43,251 nucleotides of DNA from Cloacibacterium sp. (GCA_017995195.1 JAGOJI010000006.1:1-43251); one strand, 5' to 3'. Counted from the stretch's first letter, positions 1 to 9,587 are shown. Notes: generated by a model not told the origin, from the letters alone. Numbers and translations are program-made.

Positions 1-258
1 TCAGAATACTATATTGAGTCGAACGCAAAATCATACATTACATTATATGAAGATAATACTTTTAAAATTTCGGAATATTCACCACATATTTTTCAATATT
101 GGAATGGCTCTTATTTAATCAAAAATGATATTCTCTATTTAAAAGATTTAGAATTTGAAAATATAGCATATTTACAGATTTCTAATAAGTATTTTATAGA
201 TTCAAATACCCAAAACTATGTTTCAAGTGGATTTAATAAACTTATAAAAAAGAAATAA
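1..258 (+). CDS. Hypothetical protein, 3' fragment
   Basis: Frame 1 is open from the first base to the TAA at 256-258, giving the last 85 codons of a gene that begins outside the window. The product is rich in Tyr, Asn, Ile and Lys (for example HIFQYWNGSYLIKND) and ends in LIKKK. It has no membrane segment and no motif I recognise. The pattern of short alternating hydrophobic stretches could be a beta-rich secreted or lipoprotein domain, but that is a guess. The codon use and AT content match the rest of the window. Confidence 0.55.
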   Translation, partial: SEYYIESNAKSYITLYEDNTFKISEYSPHIFQYWNGSYLIKNDILYLKDLEFENIAYLQISNKYFIDSNTQNYVSSGFNKLIKKK

Positions 259-323
259 AAGCACTACAGCTAGCATGGGCTTTGCAAGATGCGGGGTTGA
301 AGGAAATCTCAGAAATATTCTAG
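240..323 (+). pseudogene. Possible gene remnant (C-terminal tail)
   Basis: In frame 3, between a stop at 237-239 and a TAG at 321-323, the reading is protein-like, including ALQLAWALQDAGLKEISEIF, an amphipathic helix with an ordinary codon pattern. There is no start codon, and it overlaps the end of the upstream partial gene. It could be the tail of a decayed gene or a chance reading; I do not recognise the family. Confidence 0.2.
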
Positions 324-518
324 AAAATACCCGCAAAAAACTTTTCTACTTCCAATTTTATTAATTTAGTTTTTGCTTCTGGTAGTGAAAAAAGTGTTTT
401 TTGTCTTCGTAATTCCCCGATCCGTTCGTAAACAAAGAATTACAACAAACACACGAAATTATTTTACAGTATTTTATGGTAACGGAAAATTTCTCTTCAA
501 TCGCTATTCTTATCTATA
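324..518. other. Intergenic stretch with no recognised feature
   Basis: AT-rich sequence between the fragment at the window start and the stop of the minus-strand DUF445 gene. I see no open frame, hairpin terminator or promoter motif that I would defend. Confidence 0.5.
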
Positions 519-1754
519 CTAAATCCATTGGCTAATGGTATAGATGAGTAGACCAACCAAGCCACCGACCAAAGTCCCATTAATCCTAATAAACTGTAGG
601 TCTTTTCCGACCTCCAATTCCAGTTTTTGGCTAAGCTCTCTGCCTTGCCAATTGCCTACCGTATTGCTAATAAGGCTCGAAAACTGATTGGTGTTTTTTA
701 GAATATAGCGATAGGCAGTTATACGAACCCAATTATCTATTTTGTTTTGAAGAATTGGATCTTGCTTTAGGTTTTGTGAGAACTCCAACAAGTTGCGTCG
801 GATATAGTTTTTAAGCGAGGAATTCTCTTCCGAAAGTTCTTTGGTTAATGTTTTTTTCAAAGAAATCCAAATATCTTGTGTGTATTCATTGAGTTTAGTA
901 TCACTTAAAAAATCATTTTTAATCTCATTAAATTCTTTTTCCCATTTGGGATTCTCTTTCAAATCATTAGAGAATTCATAGAGTTTTTTGGTGATTTCTT
1001 GTCTTATTGGGTGCTCCGGTGTATTTTCAATCTCTTCGAAATAACCGGATAATCCATCGGAAATTTTTTCGGCTATTTTATGATCTACAAAACTGGGAAT
1101 AAGGCTGTAGCTTCCTTTTTTTACACGTTCTCTTATAAGTTCTTGATTTTCTGAGACATAATTTTTTATCTGAGAAGAAAAATGAGAAATCAATTTTTGA
1201 TGATCGTTTTTTTCGACCAAATAATGAATACCTCCGGATACAATGTTGTTGATTTTTAGGTCATTAGCCATTTCTTTGGTTTTATGATTAATGAACTGCA
1301 CCACAGAGGTATCATCTAATTGATGGAGTATGTTGGTTACAATGTTGGTGGTTTCAGTAATTAGAAGCGATTGATTCCTTTCCTTAGAGAGCCAATCTCC
1401 TACAAAGTGGGAGATTTTTAGATTTTGAATATAGGGTTTGATGTTTTTGGGCGAAAGAAAATTTTCTACGACAAAATTTCCCAAGTTATCGCCGATACGT
1501 TCCTTGCTGTTTTCGATGAGATTGGTATGCGGAATTTTGAGCCCCAAAGGATGATGAAATAGGGCAGTTACAGCAAACCAATCAGCCAAAGCACCTACCA
1601 TGGCAGCTTCGGAAAAAGCACGAACATAGCCTATCCACGAGTCACTATGGCTTTTCTGAAGCCAGGTTAAAACTAAAAAAACAATGAGCATGAGCACGAA
1701 AAGCCCTGTAGCTAAAGTTTTGTAGCGGGTCAATTGTTTTTGTTTACTAAGCAT
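519..1754 (-). CDS. DUF445 family membrane protein
   Basis: A 411-residue protein of the DUF445 family (YheB/YjiN type), whose molecular function is not established. A hydrophobic segment at about residues 14-33 is followed by the family's best-conserved block (SEAAMVGALADWFAVTALF, then HPLGLKIPHTNLI at about 48-80). A long, charged, helix-rich middle follows (about 90-380), and a second hydrophobic segment closes the C-terminus (VGGLVGLLIYTISQWI). This suggests a protein anchored at both ends with a large soluble domain. The length is normal for the family. The ATG at 1754 starts just ahead of the first membrane segment and is the natural choice. It is transcribed alone, divergently from the outer-membrane receptor gene. 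The family assignment is firm; the role is unknown. Confidence 0.88.
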   Translation of the reverse strand: MLSKQKQLTRYKTLATGLFVLMLIVFLVLTWLQKSHSDSWIGYVRAFSEAAMVGALADWFAVTALFHHPLGLKIPHTNLIENSKERIGDNLGNFVVENFLSPKNIKPYIQNLKISHFVGDWLSKERNQSLLITETTNIVTNILHQLDDTSVVQFINHKTKEMANDLKINNIVSGGIHYLVEKNDHQKLISHFSSQIKNYVSENQELIRERVKKGSYSLIPSFVDHKIAEKISDGLSGYFEEIENTPEHPIRQEITKKLYEFSNDLKENPKWEKEFNEIKNDFLSDTKLNEYTQDIWISLKKTLTKELSEENSSLKNYIRRNLLEFSQNLKQDPILQNKIDNWVRITAYRYILKNTNQFSSLISNTVGNWQGRELSQKLELEVGKDLQFIRINGTLVGGLVGLLIYTISQWI

Positions 1755-1949
1755 TAATAAGTGGTTTGAGATGCAATAAAATTAATAAATATCAGACCAA
1801 AACAATTATTAATCGATTTTTTTTCTAATATTTTGGAATGAGAGGTAATGTTTTTAGGATATGACTTGTCTTAATTGATAATAAATAAAATTTTTGTTTT
1901 TGATAATCAGATGATTATACTTTATTATTAAAATATTTTACTACTTTGT

Positions 1950-1986
1950 ATTGCAAGATACTAAAATAATAATATATCTTTGCAAT
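1950..1986 (+). promoter_or_regulatory. Receptor-gene promoter inside an inverted repeat
   Basis: A flavobacterial promoter is visible: TTG at 1951-1953, a 21-nt spacer, and TATCTTTG at 1975-1982. The two elements lie inside the arms of an imperfect inverted repeat, ATTGCAAGATA (1950-1960) and TATCTTTGCAAT (1975-1986), which differ by one A. A dyad covering both promoter elements is what an operator for a dimeric repressor would look like. The gene start at 2066 is about 80 nt downstream. The 311-bp gap 1755-2065 holds nothing else I can name. Confidence 0.5.
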
Positions 1987-2065
1987 GTAAAATAACATAC
2001 AAAACAAATTACTGTACAAAACACCGGTCACAAAATATTCTATAACAACCAAAAACAAAAAAATT

Positions 2066-4291
2066 ATGAGAACGATTTACCTGAGCATTGGATTATTAGC
2101 AAGTACACTTGCTTTTGCACAAGAGAGTCCTAAAAAAGATTCAGAAAAAACCAAAGACATCAAAGAAGTGACTTTAACCAAAAAAGTCTTCCATAAAAAA
2201 GCAGACAGAATGGTATACGATGTAGCCAGTTCTCCCATTGCAAAGGGAACCAATGCTTTTGATTTGCTTAAGGAAACACCTTTGGTTTCCACCACAGACG
2301 AAAAATCTCTGAAAATTTTAGGAAAGAATGATGTTATTATCTACATCAATGGTAGAAAATCCAATATGTCGCCCGAAGCTGTTATTGAAATGATGAAAAA
2401 TATGTCTTCGGAAAATATCCAACGAATTGAAGTAATTACCGTGCCTTCCAGTGAATTTGCCGTAGAAGGTAATCAAGGAATCATCAATATCGTCCTCAAG
2501 AAAAAACCAACCGACGGGATCAATGGAAATCTGAAATTTGAAAATGCACAACGCTATTTCAATAGTCAGTCTGCTGTGGCAAGCCTCAACTACAGAAAAG
2601 GAAAATTTGGGATGAATACCAGCATTAATTTTGGTGCAAACAACAGAAGGCAAACCATGTTCCTTACTAATGGAAACGATAACGCTTTCCGGCAAACCTC
2701 CGAAGGAAATATTGATGAACTCAGCAAAGATTTTGGAGGATACATCAATGCCGATTATCAAATTACCGAGAAACAAAACATCGGCCTCTTCTATAGCAAC
2801 GGAGAATACCGAAGTGATGCACTCAAAACCAATTTATACAATATTTATACGGACTTAAAAACCAACACCAAGTCCTACACCAGAACCGAGAACAATGGTA
2901 CTTCTACTTCGTCCAACAACACCGTAACCCTCAACTACGAACTGAAGACCGATGACAAAGGCAGTAAAATAAGTGCAAGTTCTTCTTACCTCAATTACCG
3001 AAAAAAAGAGGATATTATGAGCTCTACTTACAAACAAAATGCAAATCAAAACGATGTTTCTACTGCACTAAGATTCAGTCAAGAAATTCCTATGAAGGTA
3101 GATAACTACGGAATTTTGGTAGATTATATTCAAAAACTGAAGAAAGACTACACCCTGAGCATAGGTGCAAGCTACAACGATACCAAAACTGATAGTGATA
3201 CTAAAAACATAAAACTTATTCCGCCAACCGGAGCAGATGCAAAGGCATCTAACCATTTCATCTATACCGAAAGAATCCCAAGTTTTTATACAACTGTAGA
3301 GAAAAATTTTGGCGAAAAATGGGCGACTAAATTGGGCATTCGTTACGAAATAACCCAAGCAACAGGAAATGTAGTGAACGAAAACAAAACTTTTGACAGG
3401 AATAACAACAATTTTTTACCTTTTGCAAGCGTCAACTATAATCCTAACCAAAATCATAGTTTTTCGTACAGTTTTAGCAGTAGAGTGGAAAGACCACAGT
3501 TTTGGGCTATTTCGCCAACTAAAATATTTCTTACCGCTACCAACTATGTGCAAAATAATCCGTTTGCAAAACCCGAATCTTACTACAACCAAGAGTTCAT
3601 GTATATGTACAAAAGTGCGTATTTCCTCAATCTTAATTATAGTTATGTGAAAAATGCTTCGGATCAGATTCCACTTCAAGGAATAAAGACCGCTACAGGA
3701 GAGAATGTGTTGGCGTATATCCGAAATAACTATGGAAATAAGCAAGAAATGTCGGTTTCCGTAGGAATGCAAAAACAGTTCTTCAAAGGGATTTGGAATG
3801 CCAACAATAGTTTTTTTTTGGGACGCAACATCTACAAAGGCGAAGTAACGGGCGATCCTACTGATACGTATAACGAAATCGTTTTTAATAGAAATGTGAT
3901 TGATTTCAGTACCACTTATTTTGGCGTAAACTTGAATAACAATATTAGATTGAGCAGTAAAAAGGATTTATTCTTAGGCGTAAATTACAACTATCTTTCA
4001 GGATTGATGATTGAGATAGGGAAGTTAGAGCCTTTCCACGGGTTAGATTTATCTATCAAAAAAATGTGGAACGATTTTACCTTCAACTTTTCGGCAAGAG
4101 ACATCTTCCACACTAGCGAAATCAAAATTAGAGGTATACAAAGCAATGGAGATTACAATTTTATAGACCAAAACCAATACAAAAGAAGATTTGTAGCTAC
4201 CATTACCTACAATTTCGGGAACAAAAAACTACAAAAAGCCCGTGAGATAGAAGGTGCCAACAAAGACATCAAAAACAGAACAGGAAACTAA
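2066..4291 (+). CDS. TonB-dependent receptor-like outer membrane protein
   Basis: A 741-residue outer-membrane beta-barrel protein of the TonB-dependent receptor superfamily (OMP_b-brl_3 type). A signal peptide ends at AFA|Q (residues 18/19). A plug-like region follows at about 45-150 (DLLKETPLV, VIIYINGRKS, IQRIEVITVPSSEF, and IINIVLKK at its end), then a long barrel with alternating aromatic and polar strands and Asn/Tyr-rich turns. The usual N-terminal carboxypeptidase-regulatory-like domain of Bacteroidota receptors is missing; mature residues 19-45 are instead a Lys-rich stretch. No SusD-like partner is adjacent, so a glycan-uptake role is not supported and the substrate is unknown. The gene is monocistronic, with its own promoter dyad upstream and a strong terminator downstream. 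Confidence 0.85.
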   Translation: MRTIYLSIGLLASTLAFAQESPKKDSEKTKDIKEVTLTKKVFHKKADRMVYDVASSPIAKGTNAFDLLKETPLVSTTDEKSLKILGKNDVIIYINGRKSNMSPEAVIEMMKNMSSENIQRIEVITVPSSEFAVEGNQGIINIVLKKKPTDGINGNLKFENAQRYFNSQSAVASLNYRKGKFGMNTSINFGANNRRQTMFLTNGNDNAFRQTSEGNIDELSKDFGGYINADYQITEKQNIGLFYSNGEYRSDALKTNLYNIYTDLKTNTKSYTRTENNGTSTSSNNTVTLNYELKTDDKGSKISASSSYLNYRKKEDIMSSTYKQNANQNDVSTALRFSQEIPMKVDNYGILVDYIQKLKKDYTLSIGASYNDTKTDSDTKNIKLIPPTGADAKASNHFIYTERIPSFYTTVEKNFGEKWATKLGIRYEITQATGNVVNENKTFDRNNNNFLPFASVNYNPNQNHSFSYSFSSRVERPQFWAISPTKIFLTATNYVQNNPFAKPESYYNQEFMYMYKSAYFLNLNYSYVKNASDQIPLQGIKTATGENVLAYIRNNYGNKQEMSVSVGMQKQFFKGIWNANNSFFLGRNIYKGEVTGDPTDTYNEIVFNRNVIDFSTTYFGVNLNNNIRLSSKKDLFLGVNYNYLSGLMIEIGKLEPFHGLDLSIKKMWNDFTFNFSARDIFHTSEIKIRGIQSNGDYNFIDQNQYKRRFVATITYNFGNKKLQKAREIEGANKDIKNRTGN

Positions 4292-4329
4292 TCACAATCT
4301 CTTCATATAAAACTAAATTTTTCATTACC

Positions 4330-4362
4330 AAATCACGAGCGAAATTTTGCTCGTGATTTTTT
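4330..4362 (+). terminator. Intrinsic terminator after the receptor gene
   Basis: A perfect 10-bp stem, AATCACGAGC / GCTCGTGATT, with an 8-nt loop is followed by a run of T. It lies 40 nt after the receptor stop. An A-rich 5' flank also makes it a usable terminator for the converging ctlX gene. Confidence 0.9.
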
Positions 4363-4428
4363 ATGCTTTTCAGTAGAAAGTTATTTTTTGACTATTCCTA
4401 CAAGTTTAACCAATTAAAACCTGTGAAG

Positions 4429-5349
4429 TCATTTCTTTGGCAAAAAAACCTCTGCCAACATACATCTTGCACTTCCTCCGCCATTAGTTTCTATGGTTTC
4501 AAGGTTGGAATAGATGATTTCACAATGTTTTTCAATGTTAGAAACTTGTTCAGAATTTAGAGATTTGTATGCTGTTTCGCTCATTACCAAGAACTTCTTT
4601 CCTTCAGAATTTTGTACTTGAAGCATATTTCCTGCAAATTGTTGCATTTGGTTTTCAGAAATTTCAATAATTTCTTTCCCTGAATTTTTGATGGTTTCTG
4701 CTACATTTTTTCTTTCGGTTTCATCATCAATACAATCCAAACAAATCACTACAAATTGATCCGCAACACACATCATTACATTGGTGTGGTAAATTGGTAA
4801 TCTCTCATTATTCGCTGTTTGGTAAGAATGAAAAACTACAGGTGTAAAACCAAATTTCTCACAAAACTCTCTGAACAACTTTTCATCAAGCCTCAAAGAG
4901 ACAGAACCATACGCAATTTTATTATCATGGTCAAAAATCATACTTCCCGTTCCTTCCAAAAATTTGCCTTCATTTTCAGGAGCCGATAAATCTACGATTT
5001 CTTTTACCAGAAATTTCTCTTTTAGCATTTCTAAAATATCATTTCTACGTTCCCAACGTCTGTTTACGGCACACATTGGATACAGCACTACCGTTCCGTC
5101 ATTGTGCATAGAAATCCAGTTATTCGGGAAGATAGAATCCGGAGTATGAGGTTCTAAAGTATCTTTTATGGTAATTACATTAATCCCTTTATTGCGAAGT
5201 TTTTCTACAAAATTATTGAATTCTTGCAACGCTTTAGATTGCGTTTCAGCGTTTTCTGAGTTTATTTGAAAATAATTATTCTGTGCAGTTTCTGCGTTGA
5301 AGCCAAATTTTATTGGCTCTATCATAAGAACCGTGTCCGTAGTTTGCAT
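4429..5349 (-). CDS. ctlX: Citrulline utilization hydrolase CtlX (amidinotransferase fold)
   Basis: A 306-residue member of the guanidino-group-modifying superfamily, matching the CtlX branch assigned to citrulline hydrolysis. Superfamily hallmarks are visible: the FPNNWISMH block at about residue 75, the EGTGSM block at about 132-137, a His in the HTNVMMCV block, and the nucleophilic Cys at about 296 in GGGSARCMLAEVF near the C-terminus. The length is typical. It is a single-gene unit. The minus-strand TACTTTTG at 5366-5373 lies 17 nt before the ATG, and no arginine or ornithine genes flank it. The family is clear; the exact substrate (citrulline rather than arginine or dimethylarginine) follows from family annotation and was not read from the sequence. 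Confidence 0.85.
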   Translation of the reverse strand: MQTTDTVLMIEPIKFGFNAETAQNNYFQINSENAETQSKALQEFNNFVEKLRNKGINVITIKDTLEPHTPDSIFPNNWISMHNDGTVVLYPMCAVNRRWERRNDILEMLKEKFLVKEIVDLSAPENEGKFLEGTGSMIFDHDNKIAYGSVSLRLDEKLFREFCEKFGFTPVVFHSYQTANNERLPIYHTNVMMCVADQFVVICLDCIDDETERKNVAETIKNSGKEIIEISENQMQQFAGNMLQVQNSEGKKFLVMSETAYKSLNSEQVSNIEKHCEIIYSNLETIETNGGGSARCMLAEVFLPKK

Positions 5350-5365
5350 TCGATTTTAATTTTGA

Positions 5366-5373
5366 CAAAAGTA
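5366..5373 (-). promoter_or_regulatory. ctlX promoter -7 element
   Basis: On the minus strand this reads TACTTTTG, matching TAnnTTTG. A TTG lies 25 nt further upstream (5399-5401), slightly beyond the usual spacing. It would put the transcript start about 10 nt before the ctlX ATG. Confidence 0.45.
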
Positions 5374-5521
5374 AGGATTTTACAAAAATACATTTGAACA
5401 AAACCGTAATGTTCTAAATAAATTTAAACATTTTCCGATATTCAAACAGACCCTTAGTGTAGTATTATTATAAATTCTAAAACAGATTTAATTGATACTT
5501 AAACGATTCATATTTTTTGTT

Positions 5522-5529
5522 TATTTTTG
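5522..5529 (+). promoter_or_regulatory. Possible prolyl oligopeptidase promoter -7 element
   Basis: TATTTTTG matches the flavobacterial -7 motif but lies 106 nt before the ATG, which would leave an unusually long leader. No well-spaced TTG accompanies it. Confidence 0.3.
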
Positions 5530-5635
5530 GTAAAATTAAAATTTTATGAAATTACCACTAACAAGTTTTGTTATAAAGACAATACCAATGAAGATGGTGA
5601 TTGCATACACTCTTTAAAAATAAATTTATCTATAT

Positions 5636-7759
5636 ATGAACCTAAAACAATTCAGCATTGCAGTAGCTGCCGTAAGCCTTACTGCATGTACAACACAACA
5701 ACCAACCACACCAAGTATGAAATATCCCGAAACAAAAAAAGGAACAGTAGCGGATACTTACTTTGGAACCCAAGTAGCCGATCCTTATCGTTGGCTCGAG
5801 GACGACCGTGCCGAGGATACCAAAGCATGGGTAAAAGAACAAAATGTAGTAACCAACACTTATTTAGATAAAATCCCTTTCCGATCCGAAATTAAAAATC
5901 AACTGAAAGAAATTTGGAATTACGAGAAAATTTCGGCACCGTTTAAAGAAGGAGACTATACCTATTTTTATAAAAATGATGGGCTTCAGGCACAATCGGT
6001 ACTTTACCGAAAAGATGCCAAAGGGGTTACCGAAGTTTTTCTGGATCCCAACAAATTTTCTGAAAAAGGAACCACTTCTTTAGCTAATGTATCCTTCAAC
6101 AAAAAAGGAAACTTAGTAGCCTATAGCATTTCCGAAGGTGGTTCGGATTGGAATAAAATCATTATCCTCAATGCTTTAACCAAAGAAAAAATAGATGAGA
6201 CACTGGTAGATGTTAAATTTAGCGGTATCTCGTGGTTGGGCGATGAAGGTTTTTACTACTCCAGCTACGACAAACCCAAAGGTAGTGAGCTTTCAGCAAA
6301 AACCGATACACACAAGGTTTATTTTCATAAACTGGGCACCAAACAATCGGAAGACCAATTGATTATCGGTGGAGAAAACTTCAAAAGAAGATACATAGGT
6401 GCAGGAGTTTCAGATGACCAAAGATACCTTATTATTTCAGCGGCCAATTCTACCAATGGAAACGAGCTTTACATCAAAGATTTAAAGAATAATTCAGATT
6501 TTATTCCGGTTATTAAGGGGTATGATTACAATGTAGATATTGTAGAAACACAAGGCGACGAATTATTTATTTTTACCGACAAAGATGCTCCCAATATGCG
6601 TTTGGTAAAAACCACCATTCAGAATCCAAAACCTGAAACTTGGGTAGATGTAATTCCACAAACCGAGAATGTTTTGGGCATTACCACCGGAGGAGGATAT
6701 TTTTTTGCAACCTATATGCAAGATGCCATCGATATTGTAAAACAATACGATTTGAAAGGAAAAATGATTCGTGAAATTAGCCTTCCGGGCAAAGGAAATG
6801 TAAGTGGTTTCGGAGGCAAAGAAAAGGAAAAAGACCTGTACTATTCGTTTACCAATTACATAATGCCTTCTACAATTTACAAATACAATGTAGAAACAGG
6901 AAAATCTGAGGTATACCAAAAACCTAAAGTAAAATTCAATCCGGAAGACTATATTTCTGAACAGGTTTTCTATACATCGTCTGACGGGACTAAAATCCCG
7001 ATGATGATTAACTACAAAAAAGGGATAAAGCTCGATGGCAAAAACCCAACAATTTTGTACTCTTATGGAGGATTCAACATTAGTTTGCAGCCTGCTTTTT
7101 CGGTAGTGAATGCTATTTGGATGGAAAATGGCGGAATCTATGCTGTGCCTAATATCCGCGGTGGTGGCGAATATGGTAAAAAGTGGCACGATGCAGGAAC
7201 CAAAATGCAGAAGAAAAATGTATTCAATGATTTTATTGCTGCAGGAGAATATCTACAAGCAAAAGGTTATACCTCTAAAAATTATATGGCACTTTCGGGG
7301 CGTTCCAATGGAGGACTCTTAGTTGGTGCAACTATGACCATGCGTCCGGACTTGGCAAAAGTGGCTTTTCCGGGGGTAGGAGTTTTGGATATGTTGCGTT
7401 ATCATACCTTTACTGCAGGTGCAGGTTGGGCGTATGATTACGGAACAGCAAACGATAATAAAGCCATGTTTGAGTACCTGAAATCGTATTCACCGGTTCA
7501 TCAGGTAAAAGCAAAAACCTGTTACCCTTCTACCATGATTATTACAAGTGATCACGATGATAGGGTAGTGCCGGCACATTCATTCAAATTTGGAGCAGAA
7601 TTACAGGAAAAACAATCTTGTACCAATCCTACCTTAATTAGGATTGAAGTAAACGCAGGGCATGGAGCAGGACGCTCAACAGAGCAAGTAATCAACGAAA
7701 ATACCGATTTACTTTCTTTTGCTCTATACGAAATGGGTTTCAGAAGTTTGAAGAAGTAG
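5636..7759 (+). CDS. Prolyl oligopeptidase family serine peptidase, predicted lipoprotein
   Basis: A 707-residue S9A prolyl oligopeptidase (prolyl endopeptidase), which cleaves short peptides after proline. The N-terminal seven-blade propeller occupies about residues 80-430 and the alpha/beta-hydrolase domain the remainder. The catalytic triad is readable: Ser557 in GRSNGG, Asp641 in DHDDRVVP and His676 in GHGAG. The N-terminus carries a lipoprotein signal with lipobox LTAC (Cys at about 18), so the enzyme is probably membrane-anchored outside the cytoplasm, in contrast to cytosolic animal homologues. The ATG at 5636 is supported because the signal peptide begins directly there. It lies 137 bp before a peptide transporter on the same strand, which suggests a joint role in using proline-containing peptides. 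Confidence 0.92.
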   Translation: MNLKQFSIAVAAVSLTACTTQQPTTPSMKYPETKKGTVADTYFGTQVADPYRWLEDDRAEDTKAWVKEQNVVTNTYLDKIPFRSEIKNQLKEIWNYEKISAPFKEGDYTYFYKNDGLQAQSVLYRKDAKGVTEVFLDPNKFSEKGTTSLANVSFNKKGNLVAYSISEGGSDWNKIIILNALTKEKIDETLVDVKFSGISWLGDEGFYYSSYDKPKGSELSAKTDTHKVYFHKLGTKQSEDQLIIGGENFKRRYIGAGVSDDQRYLIISAANSTNGNELYIKDLKNNSDFIPVIKGYDYNVDIVETQGDELFIFTDKDAPNMRLVKTTIQNPKPETWVDVIPQTENVLGITTGGGYFFATYMQDAIDIVKQYDLKGKMIREISLPGKGNVSGFGGKEKEKDLYYSFTNYIMPSTIYKYNVETGKSEVYQKPKVKFNPEDYISEQVFYTSSDGTKIPMMINYKKGIKLDGKNPTILYSYGGFNISLQPAFSVVNAIWMENGGIYAVPNIRGGGEYGKKWHDAGTKMQKKNVFNDFIAAGEYLQAKGYTSKNYMALSGRSNGGLLVGATMTMRPDLAKVAFPGVGVLDMLRYHTFTAGAGWAYDYGTANDNKAMFEYLKSYSPVHQVKAKTCYPSTMIITSDHDDRVVPAHSFKFGAELQEKQSCTNPTLIRIEVNAGHGAGRSTEQVINENTDLLSFALYEMGFRSLKK

Positions 7760-7896
7760 ATGTTGCTTGATGGTTGTTGGTTGATGAAACATTTTTATAC
7801 AGCTTTGCAATCATTCTTCTAACGCCACACGCACATCGTCACACTCAAAACGCAAAAATGTACAACGCTTTTAAATTAAAATAATAAAAAAATAAT

Positions 7897-9558
7897 ATGT
7901 CGAATAACAGTAAACACCCTAAAGGTTTACCTTACCTGTTTTTTACCGAGATGTGGGAACGTTTCGGGTACTATCTCATTCTTGGTATTTTTGTATTGTA
8001 TATGATTGACCCTAAAGATACCGGTGGTTTGGCATTTGATGATAAAAATGCCGATGATATCTTCGGGACTTTTATAGCACTTACTTATCTTACACCGTTT
8101 TTGGGTGGTTTTTTGGCAGACCGTATTTTGGGATATGTAAAAGCCATCTATATTGGTGGGATTTTGATGGGCTTAGGCTACATTGGACTTGGACTTTTTA
8201 AAGAAGTTTCCATGTTTTATCTTTCTATGGGGTTTATTATTGTAGGCAATGGTTTCTTTAAACCCAGTATTTCTACCCTTTTGGGGAATTTGTACACCGA
8301 AGATCGGTATAAAGCCAATAAAGATGCAGGGTACAATATTTTCTATATGGGCATCAACATAGGAGCTTTTATTTGTAATATCATCGCTGCTTTTATGCGT
8401 AACAAGTTTGGTTGGGGAGAAGCATTTATAACTGCCGGTGTAGGAATGTTTATAGGATTAATTATTTTTACTTTGGGCAGAAAACACATTGTTCATGCTA
8501 ACATTCTCAAACCTAAGCAAGATGGTGATATGGGAATTTCAGGAATTTTGTTGAAAGTTTTTGTTCCGGCTATTGCTGCAGGTGTTTTAGGATGGATTAT
8601 TCCGGGAAATATCTTTAAGAGCGATAGTACAGATGCCTTTATATTTGCCTGTATTCCGGTTATTATATTCTATGTCTCGCTTTATATGAGGGCTAATAAA
8701 GACGATAAACGACCTATCGGAGCACTCTTAGCAATATTTGCCGTGAGTTTAATGTTTTGGGCGGTGTTCAAACAAAACGGAACAGCTCTCACACGCTGGG
8801 CAAATTACTATACTGACAGAAGTATTCCCGAAGTGGCAGAAAAACCTCTGAAAAGTATTTACTTGGTAGACTCCAAAGATTATAAAACCCAAGAGGTTCC
8901 TGTATTTGATGAGCAATTCCAGGCAAAAAAAGATGAAGGTGGAGAAGCCATCAAAGAACAGGGGAAAGATGTTTATTTTCGTAATGTTTCTTCGCAGCAA
9001 AGAGCAAACCTTGAAGCCAACCCTGAGAAACCATTGTTTGTATATAATACTGAATTGTTTCAATCCATTAATCCGTTTTGGGTAGTAGTACTTACTCCTG
9101 TGGTGGTAGGATTTTTCATGATGCTCCGTAGAAAAGGCAAAGAGCCAACAACGCCAAGTAAAATCGTATTGGGATTATTTATCTCTGCTTTGAGTTGTTT
9201 GGTGATGATAGGAGCTGTTTATGCAGGGGATAATGGTGCTGTTAAGGTTTCTGCTCTTTGGCTGGTTGCTGCATATGGGGTAATTACCGTGGGAGAATTG
9301 TGTCTCTCACCTATGGGATTATCCTTGGTTTCCAAACTTTCGCCACCCAGACTTACGGCTCTTATGATGGGAGGATTCTTCTTGTCTACTTCTATTGGCA
9401 ACAAACTTTCCGGAGTTTTGGCAAGTATGTGGTACGATTACGAAAACAAAGCCAACTTCTTTTGGGTAAATTTTGGGTTGTTGCTTTTAGCAACTTTACT
9501 GGGCTTATCTATTTTGAAAAAGCTCAACAAAATTATGAAAGAAAAAGGAGTGAATTAA
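7897..9558 (+). CDS. Peptide MFS transporter (POT/PTR family)
   Basis: A 553-residue proton-coupled oligopeptide transporter of the inner membrane that imports di- and tripeptides. The signature ExxER motif is in the first helix (TEMWERFGYY, Glu18/Glu21/Arg22), and there are about 12-14 hydrophobic segments. A polar insertion at about residues 305-390 (including KPLKSIYLVDSKDY), between membrane segments, is longer than in enterobacterial DtpA but common in Bacteroidota members. It sits downstream of the prolyl oligopeptidase gene, with no terminator seen in the 137-bp gap, so read-through is possible. A strong terminator follows. The family is certain; peptide specificity is not readable. 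Confidence 0.92.
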   Translation: MSNNSKHPKGLPYLFFTEMWERFGYYLILGIFVLYMIDPKDTGGLAFDDKNADDIFGTFIALTYLTPFLGGFLADRILGYVKAIYIGGILMGLGYIGLGLFKEVSMFYLSMGFIIVGNGFFKPSISTLLGNLYTEDRYKANKDAGYNIFYMGINIGAFICNIIAAFMRNKFGWGEAFITAGVGMFIGLIIFTLGRKHIVHANILKPKQDGDMGISGILLKVFVPAIAAGVLGWIIPGNIFKSDSTDAFIFACIPVIIFYVSLYMRANKDDKRPIGALLAIFAVSLMFWAVFKQNGTALTRWANYYTDRSIPEVAEKPLKSIYLVDSKDYKTQEVPVFDEQFQAKKDEGGEAIKEQGKDVYFRNVSSQQRANLEANPEKPLFVYNTELFQSINPFWVVVLTPVVVGFFMMLRRKGKEPTTPSKIVLGLFISALSCLVMIGAVYAGDNGAVKVSALWLVAAYGVITVGELCLSPMGLSLVSKLSPPRLTALMMGGFFLSTSIGNKLSGVLASMWYDYENKANFFWVNFGLLLLATLLGLSILKKLNKIMKEKGVN

Positions 9559-9587
9559 GGAGTGACTAAATTTTAGAAATAAAAAAT

